DNA of 64,000 bases from Stappia sp002722295 (GCF_965228715.1 NZ_OZ245833.1); one strand, 5' to 3'. Shown: positions 49,555-58,428, counted from the first letter of the stretch. Program-made: numbers and translations. The notes: generated from the sequence alone by a model not told the origin.

Positions 49555-50697
49555 ATGCGCCACGTCAGGCGCATCGGCCTTCTTTCCGCGATGCTGATCG
49601 TGCTTGCTGCCTGCGCGGTGCGTCCGGGCGATGGCAGCCTGCAGATATCCGACAAGCCTCTTTCGGGCGCCACGGATCACACCGTGCTTGTCGCAACCAC
49701 CCGAAAGCGGGCGGAAGCGCCGGCGACCATCTTCTCACGCGGCCGCGCCGATCAACTCGACCATGCGATCGCGACGGTTTCCGTGCCCCCGACGCATGTT
49801 CCCGGCAAGATCGAATGGGCAAGCATTCCTCCCGGCGATCCCGCAACGGACTATACGTTGCGCAGCGCCAGCTATCTGGACGATGCGGGCTTCGTCGCGG
49901 CCCTCGACCGGGAACTGCTGAAGCGCCCCAAGGGACAACGCTCGGTATTCGTCTTCGTGCACGGGTTCAACACCCGCTTCCCGGAAGCGCTCTACCGGAT
50001 GGTTCAGCTCAAGCATGATTCCAAGCTGCCCCAGGTGCCGGTTCTCTTCACCTGGGCGTCGGGAGGCAATGTCACCGACTATCTGTATGACACGAACAGC
50101 GCGACGATCGCGCGTGACGGGTTGGAACGCACGCTGCGGACGCTTGCCGCATCCAGGGCGGAGAAAATCAACATCCTCGCCCATTCGATGGGCAACTGGG
50201 TTCTGACCGAGACGATGCGTCAGATCCGCATTTCCGGACGTCCGCTTCCGCAGTCCAAGATCGGCATCATCGCAATGGCGGCTCCCGATCTCGACATTGA
50301 CGTGTTCCGGGCGCAGATGGAGCGCATGGGCAAGCCGCCGAAGCCTTTCGTCATCCTCGTTTCGAAGGATGACCGTGCACTGAAGGCGTCCAACCTGCTC
50401 GCCGGCGGGTCGGGCCGTCTTGGCTCCTATCAGGACGAGGAAGAACTCGCGCGGCTCGGCGCCGTTGTCATCGACCTCACGGATGTGAAGGCGGGGGACG
50501 CCGCAAACCATGGCAAGTTCGCGCAAATCGCCCAGGCCGCACCGGAACTGCGGCAGGCCCTCTCGTCGCTCAGGCTCGAACGGCGTGTCGGCACCACCGA
50601 GACGACGGTGGACGCTGTCGGCAACACCGCCAAGGCGGCGGTTACATTCCCGCTGAAGATCCTCACCGCACCGATCACGGCCTTGTCCGGCCGCTGA
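49555..50697 (+). CDS. DUF900 alpha/beta hydrolase, probable lipoprotein
   Basis: About 380 residues from an ATG at 49555 with a signal peptide and lipobox LAAC (MRHVRRIGLLSAMLIVLAAC); starts at 49507 and 49519 are possible. The DUF900 hydrolase core is clear: VFVFVHGFNTRFPEALYRM, the nucleophile motif INILAHSMGNWVLTETM and IGIIAMAAPDLDIDVF. The nucleophile is the Ser in AHSMGN. Function unknown; in this class esterase activity is assumed. Confidence 0.8.
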   Translation: MRHVRRIGLLSAMLIVLAACAVRPGDGSLQISDKPLSGATDHTVLVATTRKRAEAPATIFSRGRADQLDHAIATVSVPPTHVPGKIEWASIPPGDPATDYTLRSASYLDDAGFVAALDRELLKRPKGQRSVFVFVHGFNTRFPEALYRMVQLKHDSKLPQVPVLFTWASGGNVTDYLYDTNSATIARDGLERTLRTLAASRAEKINILAHSMGNWVLTETMRQIRISGRPLPQSKIGIIAMAAPDLDIDVFRAQMERMGKPPKPFVILVSKDDRALKASNLLAGGSGRLGSYQDEEELARLGAVVIDLTDVKAGDAANHGKFAQIAQAAPELRQALSSLRLERRVGTTETTVDAVGNTAKAAVTFPLKILTAPITALSGR

Positions 50698-50746
50698 CAA
50701 GACCCCAGATGATTGCGCTGACGTGAAACGCGGACCAAGAGGCGAG

Positions 50747-50935
50747 ATGAGCGCGACGATCGAGACACCCTGCATCAAGGTCTGCCGCATCGATCAGTCG
50801 CGCGGCATCTGTACGGGTTGCCTGCGCACGCTCGAGGAAATCGCAGGCTGGGGAAGCTATACGCCGGCACAGCGCCGCGAGATCATGAACACCCTGCCCT
50901 CCCGTGACCTCACGGGCCTTCGGGAGACCGGGTGA
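50747..50935 (+). CDS. DUF1289 protein
   Basis: 62 residues from the ATG at 50747 (MSATIETPCIKVCRID), preceded by GAGGCGAG. Conserved cysteines in TPCIKVCRIDQSRGICTGCLRT match DUF1289, a small proposed Fe-S or zinc protein of unknown role. Its stop overlaps the next ATG (TGATG). Confidence 0.87.
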   Translation: MSATIETPCIKVCRIDQSRGICTGCLRTLEEIAGWGSYTPAQRREIMNTLPSRDLTGLRETG

Positions 50936-51651
50936 TGCGCGGCGGTGGCATTCTCGGCACGCTGGTGCTTGGCATTCTCATCATCATCATGGTCGGCGCG
51001 GTCGCGGCATTCCTGCTCGGCGATACGATGCCGGGGTCAGAAACCTGGGCCTCGGACATGGGGCCGCGGGTCGTCTCTCTTCTGGCACTGGGGATTGTGA
51101 TCGGCGGCGCGATGATTGCCAGCCCGCCCGCCCTGCCGACCGTCGTCCGTTCGGTGTTTTCCTGGCTTTTGATCGGCGCGGTTCTCGTTGGCGGCTACGC
51201 CTACCGCCACGAGCTTGAAGGGGTCGGCCGGCGTATTGTCGGAACACTGATGCCGGGATATGCGATCACGGATCCCGTGTCCGGGACGATCACGGTGATG
51301 CGCGACAGGAGCAACCACTACCGCATCCAAGGTACCGTGAACGGAGCTCCCGTGGAGTTTCTGTTCGACACCGGAGCCTCTGCCCTGACGCTCAGGAACG
51401 AGGATGCGAGCGCGGCAGGCATCGACACCGGACGGCTTTCCTACACGATCCCCGTTTCCACGGCGAACGGTCGCAGTCAGGTGGCGGCAATCCGAGTGAA
51501 CGATCTCTCCATAGACAGCCTGCGCCTGGACAATATCCGTGCGTTCGTCGCCAGACCCGGCGCCCTGGAAACCAGTCTTCTCGGCATGTCCGTCATGGAC
51601 CGGCTGAAAAGCTGGCGTGTCGAGGGGGATCGTTTGATCCTCGAGCCCTGA
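50935..51651 (+). CDS. TIGR02281 family retropepsin-like aspartic protease, membrane-anchored
   Basis: 238 residues. Three N-terminal membrane segments (about 5-30, 40-60, 65-85), then a single retropepsin-like domain with the catalytic motif FLFDTGASALTL. Clan AA proteases of this type are conserved in alphaproteobacteria; with one motif per chain it should work as a dimer. The GTG three bases earlier (50932) is also a possible start. It is coupled to the DUF1289 gene. Confidence 0.85.
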   Translation: MRGGGILGTLVLGILIIIMVGAVAAFLLGDTMPGSETWASDMGPRVVSLLALGIVIGGAMIASPPALPTVVRSVFSWLLIGAVLVGGYAYRHELEGVGRRIVGTLMPGYAITDPVSGTITVMRDRSNHYRIQGTVNGAPVEFLFDTGASALTLRNEDASAAGIDTGRLSYTIPVSTANGRSQVAAIRVNDLSIDSLRLDNIRAFVARPGALETSLLGMSVMDRLKSWRVEGDRLILEP

Positions 51652-51667
51652 TACGCGCATTGGATAC

Positions 51668-51698
51668 GAAAAGCCCCAGCCAATTTCTGGCCGGGGCT
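51668..51698 (-). terminator. Terminator of the TauE/SafE gene
   Basis: Stem AGCCCC-A-GCCA / TGGC-C-GGGGCT with a 5-base loop; four A precede it on the plus strand, giving a T-tract for the minus-strand transcript that ends at 51728. Confidence 0.8.
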
Positions 51699-51727
51699 GA
51701 CTTTGCATGTATGTCCTGAAGGGGACC

Positions 51728-52561
51728 TCAGCCGGCCCAAAGGCTCCAGGCGAAACGTGCCGCAACGCTCAGCAGGAACAGGCCGAAGAAGATCTCCAGC
51801 GCGCGCTTGGGCAGCGCATGGGCGATCTTGACGCCGAAGGGCGCCGCAAACGTCGTGATCGGAATGATCAGCGCGACACCGAGCAGGTTCACGTAGCCGA
51901 GCGAGAACGCAGGCAGGTCCGGGTGTCCCCAGCCGGCCCATACGAGACCGATCACACCGGGAATCGAGATCAGAACGCCGGTGCCCGACGAGGTTGCCAC
52001 GGCCTGATGGATCGGCCGGCCGAACAGGGTCATGAACGTGTTGTTCATGACGCCACCGCCGATGCCCATCAGGGTCGAGAAAAATCCGATCAGCATGCCG
52101 CAGATCGCACGCACGGGATTTCCGGGAATGTCAGAGCCCAACCGCCAGCTCTCGCGGTTCAGGAGCATTCTGAGACCGACCGCGACCGCAATGCCAGCAA
52201 AGATGGCCTTGAGTTCGTCGCCGGAAACATAGGCGGCGACAAAGCTCGCGACAATGGCACCGGCCGGCACGGGAATGATCCAGCTCTTCAGGAGCTCGAG
52301 ATCCGCGGCACCACGCTTCTTGTGCGCGAGGAAGGAGCGGATCGACGTGGGAACGATAATGCCGAGCGATGTCGCCACCGACACATGCATGCGCACGGAC
52401 TCGTCGACGCCCAGCCAGGTCAGGAACTGGAACAGGACGGGCACCAGAACCGCCCCGCCGCCAATGCCGAAGACACCGGCCAGAAGGCCGGCAACGGCGC
52501 CCGACGCCAGCAGCGCGAAAGCAAGGCCGATGACCTCGCCGTTGATAGACGACAAATCCAT
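51728..52561 (-). CDS. TauE/SafE family sulfite exporter-like membrane protein
   Basis: 277 residues with about eight membrane helices in two repeats, with the repeat motif GIGGGAVLVPVLFQFL and later MGIGGGVMNNTFMTLFG. Family members export sulfite, sulfoacetate or related anions; substrate not predictable. Monocistronic with its own terminator. Distance to the rhodanese gene is about 9 kb, so a link by sulfur metabolism is only suggestive. Confidence 0.87.
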   Translation of the reverse strand: MDLSSINGEVIGLAFALLASGAVAGLLAGVFGIGGGAVLVPVLFQFLTWLGVDESVRMHVSVATSLGIIVPTSIRSFLAHKKRGAADLELLKSWIIPVPAGAIVASFVAAYVSGDELKAIFAGIAVAVGLRMLLNRESWRLGSDIPGNPVRAICGMLIGFFSTLMGIGGGVMNNTFMTLFGRPIHQAVATSSGTGVLISIPGVIGLVWAGWGHPDLPAFSLGYVNLLGVALIIPITTFAAPFGVKIAHALPKRALEIFFGLFLLSVAARFAWSLWAG

Positions 52562-52627
52562 GAATGCCCCCGAGGATGGCTCGCCAAGGGATGGGGAGAA
52601 GAGGTGCCGGAGGACGCGGGCGGCGAG

Positions 52628-53674
52628 CTACCGCGCGACGGCCCTAGTGTGGTCTAACTGCCCCGCCTCGCCGCTTTTGTCCAGCCCGCCCCGTCCGATC
52701 TCGGCAATCGCCGCATCGAGCACCTCGATCCCGGCACCCGGTCTGACGGCATTGACGGTCAGTCGCCGGCGCCACGCGCGTGCGCCCGGCACGCCGTGAT
52801 AGAGGCCAAGCATGTGGCGCATGAGCTGATTTGCGCGCGCTCCCTTCGCGAGTTCCTCCTCGACAATGGGACGAAACCGCTCGATTGCCTCGTCCCTGTC
52901 TGAAACGGGGTCTTCTTCGCCGTGAAACCGGCTGTCGACTCGCGCCAGGACCCAGGGATCATGATAGGCGGCACGCCCGAGCATCACTCCGTCGACATGG
53001 GCAAGATGCGCTTCAGCCTCGTCCAGATCGGCGATCCCGCCGTTGATTCCGATGTAAAGGTCCGGCAGACGCTGCTTGAGCCGATAGACCCGGTCATGGT
53101 CGAGCGGTGGGATGTCCCGGTTTTCCTTCGGCGACAACCCTTTCAGCCACGCCTTGCGTGCATGGACCCAAAGCGCATCGACGCCGGCCTCGACCACCCG
53201 GTCAGCCATCGCGTCGAGCGCCGGTTCCGGATCCTGATCGTCGACACCGATACGACACTTCACGGTGACAGGGACCGAAACGACAGCCTTCATGGCCGAA
53301 ACGCATTCGCCCACGAGGTCAGGCTCGCGCATGAGGCATGCGCCGAACCGCCCCGATTGCACACGATCGGAAGGGCAGCCGACATTCAAGTTGATTTCGT
53401 CATAGCCGAAGTCCGCGACAATGCGCGCCGCCTCGGCCAGTTCCTTCGGGTCGGAACCGCCGAGCTGGCAGGCGACGGGGTGCTCAAGATCGCGGAAACC
53501 GAGCAGCCGTTGACGGTCTCCGTGGATCACGGCAGCGCCCGCGACCATCTCCGTATAGAGCAGCGCATTGCCGCTCAATTGCCGGTGGAAGGCACGGCAA
53601 AAGCGGTCCGTCCACTCCATCATGGGCGCCACGGAGATCTTGTATGACTGATATTTCTTCATCTTGCTTTTCAT
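52628..53674 (-). CDS. dusA: tRNA-dihydrouridine synthase A
   Basis: 348 residues from an ATG at 53674; the ATG at 53662 (MKKYQSYKISVAPMMEWTD) is an alternative. Early FMN barrel motif SVAPMMEWTDRFCRAFHRQ; the catalytic Cys in INLNVGCPSDRVQSGRFGACLM; later INGGIADLDEAEAHLAHVDGVMLGRAAYHDPW. It reduces U20/U20a of tRNA. The HDRVYRLKQRLPDL region and the C-terminal DusA-type helical domain agree with DusA rather than DusB. The gene has a free-standing position. Confidence 0.92.
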   Translation of the reverse strand: MKSKMKKYQSYKISVAPMMEWTDRFCRAFHRQLSGNALLYTEMVAGAAVIHGDRQRLLGFRDLEHPVACQLGGSDPKELAEAARIVADFGYDEINLNVGCPSDRVQSGRFGACLMREPDLVGECVSAMKAVVSVPVTVKCRIGVDDQDPEPALDAMADRVVEAGVDALWVHARKAWLKGLSPKENRDIPPLDHDRVYRLKQRLPDLYIGINGGIADLDEAEAHLAHVDGVMLGRAAYHDPWVLARVDSRFHGEEDPVSDRDEAIERFRPIVEEELAKGARANQLMRHMLGLYHGVPGARAWRRRLTVNAVRPGAGIEVLDAAIAEIGRGGLDKSGEAGQLDHTRAVAR

Positions 53675-53990
53675 CAAACTGCATCGTCGCAGCGAACGTA
53701 CTTCGCTCCGCGAACCGAGGCTGAAGCCTGGCGAACCTATACACGTCACCCGAACCACAGCCAATACATTCAGCAACCGGCGGCCGGCACCAATTCCCCG
53801 GGGCTTTGATTTGCGGCACCGCTCCGCTCAGACAGTGTGTCGACCCCCGGGTGCCTACAATTACTTCTGCATGACAAGACGTTTTGGGAGCATGTGCGCA
53901 GGGCTCGTGGCATCTACCCTTCGGCATGTCGCCCCCTTGCCAGAGGAGTGCGGACGGCCGCCCCTTGCGGGGCGGCGATCACGCGCAAGC
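53675..53990. other. Intergenic region upstream of dusA
   Basis: 316 bases between dusA and the carboxymuconolactone decarboxylase homologue. A GC-rich hairpin (53957-53976) lies at the right end. No tRNA or small protein could be supported. Confidence 0.45.
53957..53976 (-). terminator. Hairpin after the carboxymuconolactone decarboxylase gene
   Basis: 8-bp stem GCCGCCCC / GGGGCGGC with a 4-base loop, 15 bases past the stop on the minus strand; no clear T-tract. Confidence 0.5.
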
Positions 53991-54410
53991 TCAGACTGAA
54001 GCCCCTTCCTCCCCACCTTCCCTCAGTGCATAGACCTCTTTCGCCGCGAAGAGCCCGTTCAGCGCGGCGGGAAAGCCGGCGTAGACCGCCATCTGCATCA
54101 GGATCTCGGTGATTTCTTCCCGGCTCAGGCCGACATTCAATCCGGCCTCGATATGCACCTTGAGCTGGGGAGGTGCCGTCCCCATTGCCGCCAGCGCGGC
54201 AATCGTGGCGATCTCGCGGTCGCGCAACGACAGGCCCGGGCGCGAGTAGATATCACCGAAGGGGAACTCGAACAGATAGGTGGCGAAATCCGGCGCGATG
54301 TCGGCCAGCGCCTCGATCACGTTCCGGCCTGCCTTGCCGTCTATGGCCTCAAGAGCGCGCTGCCCGCGCTCCAACCTGCTTTCCTGCGAGGGAGTGTTTT
54401 GTATCGTCAT
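53991..54410 (-). CDS. Carboxymuconolactone decarboxylase family protein
   Basis: 139 residues from the ATG at 54410, with AAGGGA upstream. The CMD-like helical fold is visible: SLRDREIATIAALAAMG, LKVHIEAGLNVGLSREEITEILMQMAVYAGFPAALNG. It lacks the CxxC motif of AhpD peroxidases, so it is of the carboxymuconolactone type, with unknown substrate. Its start lies 62 bases inside the upstream MerR gene, so the two are translationally linked. Confidence 0.83.
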   Translation of the reverse strand: MTIQNTPSQESRLERGQRALEAIDGKAGRNVIEALADIAPDFATYLFEFPFGDIYSRPGLSLRDREIATIAALAAMGTAPPQLKVHIEAGLNVGLSREEITEILMQMAVYAGFPAALNGLFAAKEVYALREGGEEGASV

Positions 54411-54774
54411 GGAAATGCGTCCCTTTCTCCGCCTCGACATACGTGTCGATCTTGGTGTCGAGAACGAGAAGGCAGGCCTGCAAATCGGCCATGTGCGCCC
54501 GCACCTGTTCGCGATGCGCTTCCAGGATGCGCCGCCGCTCCGGCCCGGTGTGTTCACCCTCCTCACGCAATGCCGCGTAGCGCAGCATCTCGCGGATGGG
54601 CATGCCGGTGGTCTTCAACCGGTCGAGGAAGTCGATCCAGACGAGGATCGACGCGTCGTAGTCGCGTCGTCCGCCGGCATCGCGATCCGCAAAGGGCAAC
54701 AGCCCGATCCGTTCGTAGTAGCGAATGGTGTGGGCCGTGAGACCACTGCGTTTCGCGAGTTCACCGATTTTCAT
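54349..54774 (-). CDS. MerR family transcriptional regulator
   Basis: 141 residues. N-terminal winged HTH (MKIGELAKRSGLTAHTIRYYERIGLLPFADRDAGGRRDY, about 1-39) and a coiled dimer helix. The C-terminal end overlaps the decarboxylase gene out of frame by 62 bases. A MerR-type promoter with 19-base spacer lies just upstream (54804-54834), so the pair is probably autoregulated and responds to a stress or ligand not yet known. One Cys (LQACLLV) in the C-terminal part. Confidence 0.87.
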   Translation of the reverse strand: MKIGELAKRSGLTAHTIRYYERIGLLPFADRDAGGRRDYDASILVWIDFLDRLKTTGMPIREMLRYAALREEGEHTGPERRRILEAHREQVRAHMADLQACLLVLDTKIDTYVEAEKGTHFHDDTKHSLAGKQVGARAARS

Positions 54775-54803
54775 GGCACCTGCCTCTCATCAAGACGCAA
54801 TCG

Positions 54804-54834
54804 AGGCTAGGGGTTCGAGTGCGCTCCAAGTCAA
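54804..54834 (-). promoter_or_regulatory. MerR-type promoter
   Basis: On the minus strand TTGACT (54834-54829) and TAGCCT (54809-54804) are separated by exactly 19 bases, longer than the usual 17, and the spacer has dyad symmetry around GAGCGCACTC. This is the layout MerR proteins twist for activation. It faces the MerR gene that starts 30 bases downstream. Confidence 0.72.
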
Positions 54835-54884
54835 GCGGTTATTGTTCCGGCCTCGTGAACCACACTCCGGCGACGGATGGGGTA

Positions 54885-55679
54885 TCACTTCGCTTCCTCG
54901 AGGAAGGTCCGTATCGCTGAGGCAACCTCAACCGGACATTCCATCGGCGAAAGATGCGGCCCCTCGATCCAGCCCAGCCGTGAGCCGGCGACACCATTTG
55001 CGAGGGCGATGGACGCAGAGGGAAGAACCATCTGGTCATGGCGATTGCCGAGCACCAGCGTCGGCGCGCGCACGTCGGCAAGATCCGCCGAAATGTCGAT
55101 CTCCCTGTCGAGAACCGCCTGACGCGCCATCCCATCCCAGTTCGTGGAAGCGACCATCTGCTCCACCACGGCTTCCAGATCTCCCATTGTCGCGACAAAA
55201 TCCGCACTGAATCCCGTCAGAAGGATCAGGCGAGCCAGGGCCTCGCGATCCCGCGCCACCAGGTCGATCCAGTGATCGAACTGCAGGCGCGAGCGCGGGT
55301 CCACGCCGGTGACAAAGCCGCCCAGACTGACCAGGTGTCGCACCCGATCGGGATGCCGCGAGGCCATGCGCACGGCGACGGCCGCCCCCAGTGAAAAGCC
55401 CACAAGATCGAAAGTCTCCACGCCGGCGTGATCGGCCGTGGCCAGGACCTGTCCCGCCAGACGATCCAGTGTCAGCCGCCCGGACAGGTCTGTGGTAAGC
55501 CCCGAGCCTGCATAGTCGGGGCGCAGAATGCGTCGTCCCGGCAAGTGACGAATGACCTCGCCCCAGTTTGCCTCGCCGTCGCCGCCGGTGCCGTGCACCA
55601 ATACAAGCGGTGCTCCCCCGCCACTGTCGCGATATCCGACCTGCGCATCACCCAACTGAACATACTCGGTTTTCGACAT
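54885..55679 (-). CDS. Alpha/beta hydrolase
   Basis: 264 residues of the alpha/beta hydrolase fold: LVLVHGTGGDGEANWGEV (oxyanion region), nucleophile Ser in FDLVGFSLGAAVAVRMA and a C-terminal His in LGWIEGPHLSPMECP. No signal peptide. Substrate unknown. It is divergent from a MerR regulator and carries a MerR-type inverted repeat in the promoter, so it is probably that regulator's target. Confidence 0.83.
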   Translation of the reverse strand: MSKTEYVQLGDAQVGYRDSGGGAPLVLVHGTGGDGEANWGEVIRHLPGRRILRPDYAGSGLTTDLSGRLTLDRLAGQVLATADHAGVETFDLVGFSLGAAVAVRMASRHPDRVRHLVSLGGFVTGVDPRSRLQFDHWIDLVARDREALARLILLTGFSADFVATMGDLEAVVEQMVASTNWDGMARQAVLDREIDISADLADVRAPTLVLGNRHDQMVLPSASIALANGVAGSRLGWIEGPHLSPMECPVEVASAIRTFLEEAK

Positions 55680-55719
55680 TGTTCCGGCCTCCGTCTTGAT
55701 CCGTCATGCAATCTCCTGC

Positions 55720-55741
55720 ACCCTCACAACGCTGTCAGGGT
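55720..55741. promoter_or_regulatory. MerR-type operator in the divergent promoter
   Basis: Arms ACCCTCACA and TGTCAGGGT (8 of 9 complementary) with a 4-base spacer ACGC. On the minus strand TTGACC (55744-55739) begins the element, with the inverted repeat filling the following 19 bases, as in MerR-regulated promoters; the -10 (GCAGGA) is poor. Confidence 0.6.
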
Positions 55742-55762
55742 CAAGGGGGAACGGAACCGGAA

Positions 55763-56119
55763 ATGCAGATTGGCGAGATTTCCGAGCGCAGCGGCGTGAG
55801 CGTGCGGATGTTGCGGTACTACGAGGCCGAGGGCCTTCTCACACCGCACCGGCGCGACAGCGGCTATCGCGACTATTCGGATGCGGATCTCGAGGAGGCT
55901 TGCCGGATCCGGCAACTGGCCGATGCCGGCCTGACCATCGACGCCATGCGTGACCTGCTTCCCTGTATCATCAGCCCCGAACCCCGCTTCGATCCTTGCG
56001 AGAACCTGCGTGCGCGGTTGTCCGGCGAGCTTGAAAAGCTCGACAGAAAGCTTGAGGACATCGGGCGCTCCCGCGACCTGATAGCAGGTTATATCAACAG
56101 TCTTGGCCCCACCTCCTGA
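55763..56119 (+). CDS. MerR family transcriptional regulator
   Basis: 118 residues from the ATG at 55763 (MQIGEISERSGVSVRMLRYYE). HTH followed by dimer helix; cysteines in LLPCIISPEPRFDPCENL are spaced as in possible ligand or metal sites but match no defined MerR metal class. Divergent from the alpha/beta hydrolase; the operator between them is the likely binding site. Not the same as the MerR at 54349. Confidence 0.85.
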   Translation: MQIGEISERSGVSVRMLRYYEAEGLLTPHRRDSGYRDYSDADLEEACRIRQLADAGLTIDAMRDLLPCIISPEPRFDPCENLRARLSGELEKLDRKLEDIGRSRDLIAGYINSLGPTS

Positions 56120-56249
56120 ACCCGCCTGCCCGCCCCCTGCCGAATAACCACGATCGTTCGCCTCGCCCACCCCGCCGGGAGACAAACGTCATTGCCCGGC
56201 AAGAGCTCGCCTGTCGGCACGCGCAAGCCCCCGAACCGGACACCATCAG

Positions 56250-57098
56250 ATGCCTCATCCTCCCTTCGTGATCTCGATCCAGAGCCAGGTGGTCTTCGGC
56301 CACGTGGGCAACTCGGCCGCACTTTTCCCGATGCAGGCAGCGGGGCTGGAAGTCGCGGCGATCCCGACCGTGATCTTCTCCAACACCCCCGATTACCCCA
56401 CCCTGCGTGGCCGCCCGCTGCCGCCGGAGTTCTTCTCCGACCTCCTGCAGGGCGCTCGTGAGCGGGGACTGGCGGAGCGGGCGCGGTTTATCGTCTCTGG
56501 CTATATCGGCTCGCCGGAGGTGGCCGAGATGGTCGCCGACTTCGTGGCCGAGGCGAAAGCCCTCAACCCGCGGCTGACCTATCTCTGCGACCCGGTGATG
56601 GGGGACGACGGCCCCGGCCTCTACGTGCCGGAGGCCATTGCGGACACCATGCGCGACCGACTGCTGCCGCTGGCGGACCTCGCCACGCCAAACCCGTTCG
56701 AACTGTCCTGGCTCACGGGTCGGAGGATCAGCACCCTCCCCGACCTCCAGGCGGCGAAAGAAGCGCTGCGGATCTCCCAAACCGGCCACCTGATCGTTAC
56801 CGGATGCACGTTGGACGATACCTCCGAGGGTTGGCTCGAGAGTATCATTCTCGGCCCCGACGGCATCAGCCGGCATCCGACCGAGCACCTGCCGATCGCC
56901 CTGCCCGGCACGGGCGACCTGTTCTCCGGACTGGTCGTGGCCGGTCTGGGGAGCGGTCACGACCTGCCGCATGCGGTCGAAATGGCTCAGATGCTTACCG
57001 CCCGCGCGCTCGGCCGCGCACAGGCACTCGGGGCTGGGGAAGTGGTCCTCAGCGAACCGGAATTCCGTCGCGCGCTGTTGAACCTTGGCCCCGAGTAA
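56250..57098 (+). CDS. pdxY: Pyridoxal kinase PdxY
   Basis: 282 residues. PfkB/ribokinase-like fold: ISIQSQVVFGHVGNSAALFPMQAAG at the start, then CDPVMGDDGPGLYVPE, LATPNPFELSWLTG and the catalytic Asp in LPGTGDLFSGLVVAGL. It phosphorylates pyridoxal for the PLP salvage pathway. Monocistronic; convergent with the HTH-citrate synthase gene. Confidence 0.9.
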   Translation: MPHPPFVISIQSQVVFGHVGNSAALFPMQAAGLEVAAIPTVIFSNTPDYPTLRGRPLPPEFFSDLLQGARERGLAERARFIVSGYIGSPEVAEMVADFVAEAKALNPRLTYLCDPVMGDDGPGLYVPEAIADTMRDRLLPLADLATPNPFELSWLTGRRISTLPDLQAAKEALRISQTGHLIVTGCTLDDTSEGWLESIILGPDGISRHPTEHLPIALPGTGDLFSGLVVAGLGSGHDLPHAVEMAQMLTARALGRAQALGAGEVVLSEPEFRRALLNLGPE

Positions 57099-57109
57099 TT
57101 GCACTGTTG

Positions 57110-57164
57110 CTCGGTGGCGGAGAGGAAGGCTACGCTTTCCGAAAACCACCTCCGCGCCCCCGAG
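57110..57164. terminator. Possible terminator hairpin between pdxY and HTH-citrate synthase genes
   Basis: Outer stem around GCGGAG / CTCCGC and CTCGG / CCGAG with a GGAAAG-like inner hairpin. Imperfect and without T-tract; position between convergent genes supports a terminator role. Confidence 0.4.
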
Positions 57165-57231
57165 ATACGGCCCTTTAATTTGGTCTGGGTGGTCGGGAAC
57201 GGGCAGAAACGGGGCTGGTCGGTCACGAGGC

Positions 57232-58419
57232 TCATGATTCCGGCGGCGGCCCGCTATATCGGGCGCGCGGACGGATGAGCCTGCCTTCTCCATATTGCTC
57301 CATGGCGTGGGCGATCCACCCGACCGTCCTGCCGACCGCGAACAGGACGTGCCCGCTCTCCGGCGGCAAATCGAATGCCCGGCAGATCGAGGCAAGTGCG
57401 AAGTCGACGTTCGGCGGTTTGCCGGTGGCCTCCGCCATCACTTCGATCAGCGCCGCCTGGTCGGCATTCTCCGGCAACAGCGGAAGCAAGGCCGCGGCTC
57501 TCGGGTCACCTTCCGGATAAAGCGGATGACCGAACCCGGGCACCCTCTCGCCCCGGCGCAGATGCGACTCGACGACCGCTTCCGCGTCACCGTCACACTC
57601 CTCCAGCAACCGCACCGCAAGGCTGGTCGTTCCACCGTGCAGGGGACCGCTGAGCGCCGAAAGACCCGCATTCAGGCAGGCGCCGAGCGAAGCGCCGGTC
57701 GACGCCACCACGCGTACGGCAAATGCCAAGGCATTCAGTTCGTGATCCGCCAACAGCACGAGCGCGCGCCGGACCACATCCGTCGCGGCAACGTCGAGCC
57801 CCCAGACCGCCGCAAGATGCTCATGAACGGGACGGTCATCCGGCATCGCTCCGACGGCCGCCCCGGCGATAGCGCGCAACAGGGCCGCGCCACCGGACCA
57901 GAGTGTCCGGTTGCCACGTTGCCACGCGGTTGCCCGTCCCACCGAAACGAAAGGCAACAGGATCTGGCAGCGCTCCGTCAGGGGCAACTGCGTCGCCTGC
58001 TTCAGAAGCCCGCTGTCCCAGAATGGTTCCGCGCGCCCTTCCCCATCAAAGGGATCGACGTCACCGCACGACCACAACAGCCGTGCCGTATCCTCGAGCG
58101 ACGCGTGCCCGGCCCATTTCACCGCCTCCCGTCCCCGGTAGTGCAGACGTCCGTGATCAATCAGGGAAATGCCCGAGCACAGGACAGGGAAGCCCCAGTC
58201 GAGTGTCGTCGCCGCGACGTCGCGCGGTCGCCGGCCAACACTCTTGCGATGCCGCATCCGGTCGACGTCATGCGCGTCATAGAGGCGTCGACGCGGATCA
58301 TCCACGCCTTCGACCGCCCTGATAAGTCCACGGCTCACGTAGGAGTAGAGCGTCGCGCGGCTGATGCCGAGCCGTTCTGCGGCCTCTTCGGCGCTGAGGA
58401 GGGAGTCTGTTTCAGCCAT
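57232..58419 (-). CDS. Citrate synthase family enzyme with N-terminal helix-turn-helix
   Basis: 395 residues. The first 55 residues are an excisionase/MerR-like HTH: LLSAEEAAERLGISRATLYSYVSRGLIRAV ... VDRMRHRKSVG. The rest is a citrate synthase fold with all three catalytic residues kept: His in LLADHELNALAFAVRV, His in GFGHPLYPEGDPRA and Asp in NVDFALASICRA. Enzyme activity is thus plausible alongside DNA binding. It is divergent from a second, HTH-free citrate synthase, and the 82-base gap contains clustered palindromes that it may bind. Confidence 0.85.
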   Translation of the reverse strand: MAETDSLLSAEEAAERLGISRATLYSYVSRGLIRAVEGVDDPRRRLYDAHDVDRMRHRKSVGRRPRDVAATTLDWGFPVLCSGISLIDHGRLHYRGREAVKWAGHASLEDTARLLWSCGDVDPFDGEGRAEPFWDSGLLKQATQLPLTERCQILLPFVSVGRATAWQRGNRTLWSGGAALLRAIAGAAVGAMPDDRPVHEHLAAVWGLDVAATDVVRRALVLLADHELNALAFAVRVVASTGASLGACLNAGLSALSGPLHGGTTSLAVRLLEECDGDAEAVVESHLRRGERVPGFGHPLYPEGDPRAAALLPLLPENADQAALIEVMAEATGKPPNVDFALASICRAFDLPPESGHVLFAVGRTVGWIAHAMEQYGEGRLIRPRARYSGPPPES

Positions 58420-58428
58420 CTTCTTACA

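Noticed and set aside
53675..53990. tRNA or integration site upstream of dusA
   Set aside because: No cloverleaf, no CCA end and no direct repeats were seen; dusA can be an integration target, but no integrase is nearby.
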